DNA of 64,000 nt, from assembly GCA_028641055.1 (NCBI GenBank), contig CM054062.1, positions 139,356,682-139,420,681 on the forward strand, read 5' to 3'. Made by a program: the position numbers and the translations under genes. Source of the stretch: Alopecurus myosuroides (Eukaryota; Streptophyta; Magnoliopsida; Poales; Poaceae). The notes beneath the pieces are model-generated. The model did no database searches. It saw nothing but the letters and a program-made list of their open reading frames with translations, and had not been told where the DNA came from. Below, in pieces: positions 57,801-64,000 of the stretch; the stretch's first letter is position 1; every line of letters begins with the position of its first letter.

Positions 57801-59283
57801 AGTTCATCAACTCTGCCATCAGCAGCCAGTTCCCTATTTTCTGATGTTTTTAGTTTCAGGAAAGTTGTTTTGGAAATATTATTGGAATTGAAAAATTCGA
57901 AGTCAGGAGGCCTTAGAATTCCCGAAGGTTCCACGGAGTCTCGAAGAGACCCGGAGGGGGGCCACAGAAGCCCACACCATAGGGCGGCGCGCCCCCTGGC
58001 CGCGCCATGGGGTGGTGTGGTGCCCCCCGGCCTCCACTACCTTTGCCCTTTCGCCTATTTATACCCCCCCGAGACGTAAATCCTAAAGATATACCACTTC
58101 ATCCCGAGAAACACCCGAGGCCGCCGTCATCGTCATCCCGAGACCGGGAGGGTTCTGGAGCTCTCCCGGGCACCCTGCCGGGAGGGGAATTCATCACCGG
58201 AGGGGTCTATACCACCATGCCCTCCTCCGAAGTGATGCGTGAGTAGTTCATCCCTGGACTACGGGTCCATAGCAGTAGCTATATGGTTGTTCTCTCCACT
58301 TTGTACCTTATGTGCAGATCTTGTGAGCTGCCTCACATGATCGAGATCATCTTTATGTGATGCTACATGATGTGTTTGCTGGGATCTAATGAATATTGAA
58401 TGCTATGTCTTCTGATTATCAATCTATCATGTTTTCTTCATGCATATGTTATTTATGATCTTGCATGCTCTCTGTTATTAGTAGATGCTCTGGCCAAGTA
58501 GATGATAGTAACTCCAAGAGGGAGTATTTATGCTCGATAGTGGGTTCATGCCTCCTTTGCATATGTCCTCGAGTGACAGAAAAGTGACGGATGGAGGATG
58601 TGTTGTTGGAATTAGGGAGAAAACAACGGTGTTTACCTAGTTTACATTGTTTACATTACACACTTTTCTTACTGCGATAATCTGTTGCGTGCAACTTAAT
58701 ACCCAATGTTTGCTCGGATGATATTCGGAGGGTGGATTATTAGACATAGATGCAGTTGGATGACGGTCTATGTATTTTGTTGTAATGCCCGCATGAATCA
58801 CATAGTAATCTTTATGTCTTGCATATGCACTACGGTGTAGCCTTCATTTCTGTCAATTGCCCACCTGTAATTTGTTCAGCACACATGTTATTTATCTTTT
58901 ATGAAGAGAGACCACTAGTGAAGTGTGGACCCCGATCCTTTTTCCTCATACTGATAAAACACGTACTGCTTTCATATTGTTACTACTATTTTCCTACTGT
59001 TTTTCACACCATACGTTTAACCTCTTTGTGTTCAGCAAACCGGTGAGATTGACAACCTCACTACTGCGTTGGGGCAAAGTGATTTGATTATGTTGTGTAG
59101 GTTCCATGTTGCTGCTGAACCGATAGTGCGTCCTGCCATCTCAGCTGCATCAACCTTCTAAAGTTACTCCTTCCTCCTACTGGTCGATTCAACCTTGGTT
59201 TCTTTCTGAGGGAAACTTGCTGCTACACTCTTCATACCTTCCTCTTGGGGTCTCCCAACGAACGTGTGTTCACACGCATAACA
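57801..59283 (+). mobile_element. Athila-type LTR, second copy, joined directly to gag
   Basis: Begins mid-LTR at the join with the first copy and reaches a proper CA end (CACACGCATAACA, 59283). A possible TATA, CCTATTTATACC, is at about 58051-58062. No primer-binding site follows: the next base already lies within gag, so leader and gag start are deleted. Confidence 0.65.
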
Positions 59284-60811
59284 GGTATTACAATGGATCA
59301 AGTTAAAAGGAAGTTATTTTCTTTATCGCTGAAAGGTTGAGTCACTGAATGGTTCAAATTACTGAAGAATGGTGAATCTATTGGATGGGAGGAAATTGTT
59401 CCTCTCTTTTATTCTAAATTCTATCCTCCTAGTGAGTTTCATAAAGACCGGAATAAAATTTATAATTTCTAGCCTCGTGATGGAGAGAGTATTGCCCAAG
59501 CGTGGGGGAGAATGAAGTTAATTAATGCTCAAATGTCCCGTTCATGAGCTCTCGAGTAATATTGTTGTCAATAAGTTTTATGCAAGGCTTTCTCTTCATG
59601 ATAAGGATTTATTGGATGCTTCTTGTTCCGGATCGTTCACACATATGAAGGAAGAAGCTAAATGGGATCTTCTTGACCGTATTCAAGAAAATACTGAAGG
59701 ATGGGAGAATGACAAAGTTAGAAAGTCACGTATAAATTATGATTATGAATGCATTAAATGTTTTATGGGAACTGGTGATTTCTATAATGTTAGTGCTATT
59801 TGTGGTCTTGATTCTCAAATATTTGCAAACTGTCTTGAAGCTTTTGCCTCCTATCTTGGTATTCCTAAGAAGGGATTTAGCAAGTACCATGCACCTTATA
59901 AAGATAGTGTTCTTGCTAGTAATATAGAAGTGCATGTTGTTAATCCTGCTATTCCTGAGCCTTATATTGAAAAAATGCCTTTCCCTTCTAAGGTGAAAGA
60001 ACACTCTATTGTAGCTAGTGTGGTTAATAAGAGCATTAAGAAATCTATTGAACCTGATGAACAAATAATTGTTGAACCTCCTGTAGCAATAGTAGAAGAT
60101 CTTGTTTGTGGAAATGTAGAGGATGAACACATTGTCTTCTGTGATAATGCTTCTAATATTGTTTCCCATCCTCATAGACCTAAGAAAACTAGTGTTCCTG
60201 TGCTTTCTGTTAATATTGGTGATCATTGCTATTATGGTTTGTGTGACATTGGTGCAAATTCTAGTGCTATACCTTATGATCTTTATAAAGAAATTATGCA
60301 TGAAATTTGTTCTTGTGAGCTTGAGGATATTTATGTGGTTATTCAGCTTGCTAATAGAGAAACTGTCTTTCCGATTGGTATTGTTAGAGATGTGGAATTT
60401 TTTTGTGGTAAAACTAAATATCCCACTGATTTTCTAGTACTTGGTAAGGCTGCTAGTAAAACTTGTCCTATTATTTTTGGTAGACCTTTCTTGAACACTT
60501 GTGGTGCTATTATAGGTTGTAAGAGGGAGAAGATACTGACTAAATTTGATGGAAAATCTTATGAGTTCAATTTCTCCAAATTTGCTAGAGCACCTTATGA
60601 ATCTAAAATGCCTGATGAGAATTTTAAAGCTGAACAACTTGCTTCTATTGCTCTTGCTCCTAACAATGCTTTGCAACAATATATGGAGGACCACGAAAGT
60701 GAGGTCTTTATGGAAGAGAGAAATGAGATTGACGATATTCTTCTTTGTCAAATGGTGATACTGAAACATAATTTACCTGTGGAAGACTTGGGTACCACAT
60801 TGCCACCCTAG
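59284..60811 (+). pseudogene. Athila-lineage Gag and protease region
   Basis: First 240 bp read MDQVKRKLFSLSLKG, stop, VTEWFKLLKNGESIGW, then NF, stop, PRDGES; a one-base shift near 59525 leads to a 428-codon frame with the late Gag part (CPVHELSSNIVVNKFYARLS) and a protease-like region with LCDIGANSSAIP (about 60240) and PIIFGRPFL. CDIGA in place of a DTG/DSG box is usual for Athila elements. Frame ends with TAG at 60809-60811. Stops at 59338 (TGA) and 59470 (TAG) fit C-to-T changes in CGA and CAG codons. Confidence 0.85.
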
Positions 60812-62541
60812 GAGGATCCTATTTTTGATTTAAAACCTTTGTCTGATGATCTTAAATATGCTTGTATTGATGATAAGAAAATATATCGTATTATTATTAG
60901 TGTTAAACTTTTAGGTGAGGAAGAAGAATGATTATTGGGAATTCCAAAGAAACACTGTGGAGCTATTGGATATACTCTTGATGATTTGAAGGGGATTTCT
61001 CCTACTATATGTCAGCATGCTATTAAATATTGAACCTGATGCAAAGCCAGTAGTTGAACATCAACGCCGTTTAATTGCTAAGATGAAGGAAGTGGTAAAA
61101 AATGAGGTGTTAAAACTCCTTGATGCTGGTATTATTTGTTCTATTGCTGATAGTAGATGGGTGAGCCCTGTGCATTGTGTCCCTAAGATGGTAGGAATGA
61201 CTGTTGTGCCTAATGAAAATAATGAGCTTATTCCACAAAGAGTAGTAGTTGGTTATAGAATGTGCATTGATTTTAGAAAGGTTAATAAAGTTACTAAGAA
61301 AGATCAATATCCTTTACCCTTTACTGATCAAATGCTAGAGCGGTTGTCTAAGAAAACTCATTTTTTTCTTTCTTGATGGTTATTCTGGGTTTTCTCAAAT
61401 TGTTGTTAGGGCAAAAGATCAAGAGAAAACAACTTTTACTTGTCCTTATGGTACTTGTGCTCATAGACGTATGCCTTTTGGTTTGTGTAATGCTCCTGCT
61501 ACGTTTCAAAGATGCATGTCTGCTATTTTTCATGGTTTTTGTGAAGAGATTGTGGAAGTATTCATGGACGATATCTCCGTCTATGGAACTTCTTTTGATA
61601 ATTTTTTGCACTACCTTGATAAAGTTTGGCAGAGATGTGAGGAAACTAATCTTGTTCTTAATTGGGATAAATGCCATTTTATGGTGAATGAAGGAATCAT
61701 TCTTGGACATAAAATTTCTGAAAGAGGTATTGAAGTTGACAGAGCTAAAGTGGAAGCCATAGACAAAATTCCCTATCCGAGGGATGTTAAAGGTATTCGT
61801 AGTGTTCTTCGTCATGCTGGTTTTTGTAGGAGGTTTATTAAAGATTTCTCTAAAATATCAAAGCCTCTTACTAATCTTCTTCAAAAAGATGTACCATTTG
61901 TTTTTTATGATGATTGTAATGAAGCTTTTGAAACTTTAAAGAAGGCTTTAACTACTGATCCTATTGTTCAACCACCTTGTTGGAATTTACCTTTTGAAAT
62001 TATGTGTGATGCTAGTGATTTTGCTGTAGGTGCATGTTCTTGGACATCGAGTAGATAAGAAATTGAATGTTATTCATTATGCTAATAAGACTCTTGATGC
62101 TGCTCAAAAGAATTATGCTACTAGTGAAAAAGAGTTCTTAACTGTAGTTTTTGCATGTGATAAGTTTAGACCTTATATTGTTGATTCAAAGGTTACTATT
62201 CATACTGATCATGTTGCTATTAGATACCTTATGGAAAAGAAAGATGCTAAGCCTAGGCTTATTAGATGGGTGTTGCTTTTACAAGAGTTTGATTTGCATA
62301 TTGTGGATAGGAAGGGTGCTGAAAATCATGTTGCTGATAACTTGTCTAGATTGGAAAACATTGCTTTTGACCCTATTTCTATTAATGATAGTTTTCCAAA
62401 TGAACAACTAGCTGCAATAAAAGTAAAATCCCAGGATAGTCCATGGTATGTTGATTATGCTAACTTTATTGTTTCCAACTATTTGCCTCTAACGTTTACA
62501 ACTCAGCAAAGAAGAAAATTCTTCTATGATTTGAGGCATTA
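60812..62541 (+). pseudogene. Athila-lineage reverse transcriptase and RNase H
   Basis: Pieces in order: YTLDDLKGISPTICQHAI, a shift near 61020, then HQRRLIAKMKEVVKNEV, ADSRWVSPVHCVPK and MCIDFRKVNKVTKKDQYPLP, a T-run shift near 61365 at FLDGYSGF, then MPFGLCNAPATFQRC, the catalytic box FMDD (61561-61572), RNase H with [11 protein letters not shown], another shift near 62030, and [26 protein letters not shown]. The order and wording are those of Athila RT/RH. Premature TGA at 60929-60931 and the three shifts make it inactive. Confidence 0.9.
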
Positions 62542-63777
62542 GTTTTGGGATGACCAACACTTATAGAAAGAAGGAGTAGATTGTATTATGAGAAGATGTG
62601 TTCCAGATCATGAACAACGTGAAATCTTGAAAAAGTGCCATGTTAGTGCTTATGGAGGACATCACGCTAGAGGTAGAACCGCACAGAAGGTTCTACAGTC
62701 AGGTTTCTATTGGCCTACTCTCTTTAAAGATGCACGTAAATTTATTTTATCTTGTGATGAATGTCAAAGAGTAGGAAATATTTCTAGACCTAATGAAATG
62801 CCTATGAGTTATTCTCTTGTTATTGAACCTTTTGATTGTTGGGGATTTGACTTTATGAGTCCTTTCCTCCTTCAAATGGTTACACTCACATTCTTGTTGT
62901 TATTGATTATGTTACTAAATGGGTAGAAGCTATACCTACTAAAAGTGCTGATGGAGAGACCTCTTTAAAAATGCTTAAAGATGTTATCTTCCCTAGGTTT
63001 GGAGTGCCTAGATATTTTATGACTGATGGAGGTTCTCATTTTATTCATGGTGGTTTTAGAAAAACCCTTGCTAAATATGATATTAATCATAGAATTGCCT
63101 CAGCTTATTATCCTCAAACCAGTGGTAAAGTAGAATTATCAAATAGAGAAATTAAATCTATCTTTCAAAAGACTGTTAATAAATCTAGGAAGAATTGGTC
63201 CGATAAGTTGAATGATGCTTTATGGGCTTATAGAACTGCTTATAAAAATCCTATGGGCATGTCTCCTTATAAAATGGTTTATGGAAAAGCTTGTCACTTA
63301 TCTTTAGAATTAGAACACAAAGCTTATTGGGCAGTGAAAGAACTAAATAAAGATTTTAAACTTGGTGGTAAGAAAATAATGCTTGATTTGAATCATTTAT
63401 ATGAATGGAGATGTGAAGCTTATGAAAATATTAAGCTCTTTAAAGGGAAAGTTAAACAATGTCATGATAAAATAATCGTTGAAAGAGAGTTTCATGTGGG
63501 TGAGAAAGTTCTATTGTACGGGTCTCGTCTCGGATTTTTTGCAGGAAAAATCCTCTCTAGATGGGAAGGACCTTATATTATTAAAGAAGTGTATTTTTCG
63601 GTTGCAATCAAAATTGCTTCCCTTAAAGATAACACTACACAAGTGGTAAATGGGCAAAGACTCAAACATTATATTTCTGGGGATTCCTATGATGAAGATG
63701 TTGATGTTATTCAAGTAATGACTCCGGAGAAGTTTATTAGAGGGAAGATTCCAGAATCTGCAGAGTCCATTTTTTAA
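62542..63777 (+). pseudogene. Athila-lineage integrase and C-terminal region
   Basis: Two stops (about 62540 and 62564) precede MRRCVPDHEQREIL, a zinc finger (H...H...CDEC, 62630-62775), and the core GFDFMSPF. A one-base deletion near 62872 shifts the frame (YTHILVVIDYVTKWVEA is in another frame). The rest is open: FMTDGGSHF with the second aspartate, QTSGKVELSNREI with the glutamate, then MSPYKMVYGKACHL and a GPF-like module WEGPYIIKEVY to TAA at 63775-63777. All three catalytic acidic residues remain. Confidence 0.9.
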
Positions 63778-64000
63778 TAGGTAACAGTTCTGTTAAGAAA
63801 AAGTTCGCGGAATACCTTTTAAGTTATAAATTATTGTTTTTTGGAAAATATGAAAAATACCGAGCCGAAGGAGGGTAGGAGATGGTGCCCGAGGGCACCA
63901 CAACACCTGGGGGCGTAGGCCCACCTCGTCGTGTTTCTGTTTCGAGCTGTTTCTGCCAGATCTGTTTTCAGTTTTAGAAGCACCATGGTCTCCGCCAACA
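63778..64000 (+). mobile_element. Athila element 3' interior, runs off the window
   Basis: Non-coding trailer after integrase (GGTGCCCGAGGGCACCAC palindrome near 63880). The 3' LTR must lie beyond 64000. Confidence 0.55.

Noticed and set aside
1..64000. CRISPR arrays, bacterial-type operons, genuine tRNA or rRNA genes
   Set aside because: None seen; the window is plant nuclear DNA and its repeats are retroelement-derived.

Overview
This is a nuclear chromosome window from a large-genome grass, almost certainly a Triticeae species (wheat, barley, rye or Aegilops type). It is packed with nested Gypsy LTR retrotransposons whose LTRs exceed 4 kb, it carries Stowaway MITEs, a Mutator-like element and LINE debris, and it holds one intact GC-rich single-exon host gene. 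There are no bacterial operons, CRISPR arrays or prokaryotic mobile elements.

1-24153 is a retrotransposon cluster. A minus-strand Gypsy element of the Tekay (Del) chromovirus type supplies a nearly intact reverse transcriptase, RNase H, integrase and chromodomain polyprotein (2278-5274). Its 3' LTR runs off the left edge and ends at 2240. A matching minus-strand LTR lies at 19875-24153. Between them are related LTRs in both orientations: 5713-10020 (+), 10081-13210 (-, truncated), 13211-14936 (+, truncated) and 15154-19793 (+). Two places show LTRs head to head with two facing tRNA-Met primer sites only 60-81 bp apart. One internal domain is reduced to about 217 bp.

24154-34175 is mostly decayed intergenic DNA. 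It holds a broken RNase H (RVT_3) fragment, Stowaway MITEs, a 15-bp-TIR DNA element and a duplicated, partly inverted fragment that once encoded an acidic, lysine-rich peptide.

34176-35771 is the one credible host gene: a 531-aa GRAS transcription factor that looks like NSP1, which in legumes works in nodulation signalling and in grasses in strigolactone biosynthesis. Two near-identical Stowaway elements in opposite orientation flank it at a distance. A 5.9-kb Mutator-like element (36140-42080, about 93-bp TIRs, 9-bp target duplication with one mismatch) lies just downstream. Inside that element is a dead LINE, itself split by a second retro-insertion.

43039-44932 is the 3' end of a Gypsy polyprotein, its LTR, a primer site and leader. 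44933-56280 is an LTR of another family interrupted by a complete 10.7-kb non-autonomous LARD-type element (45286-55958, perfect 5-bp target duplication). That element has 4.35-kb LTRs and a 2-kb interior coding only a five-zinc-knuckle Gag-like protein. 56280-64000 is an Athila-lineage Gypsy element with two tandem LTR pieces, gag, protease, RT, RNase H and integrase, killed by stops and frameshifts.

The most unusual signals are inside the long LTRs. Several diverged copies share (i) a putative exon of 63 or 78 nt followed by a GCAAGT donor, then, about 1 kb later, a branchpoint/acceptor and a short acidic tail exon, and (ii) a tRNA-like A-box/B-box segment followed by a T run. Both are read from sequence only and need transcript data.
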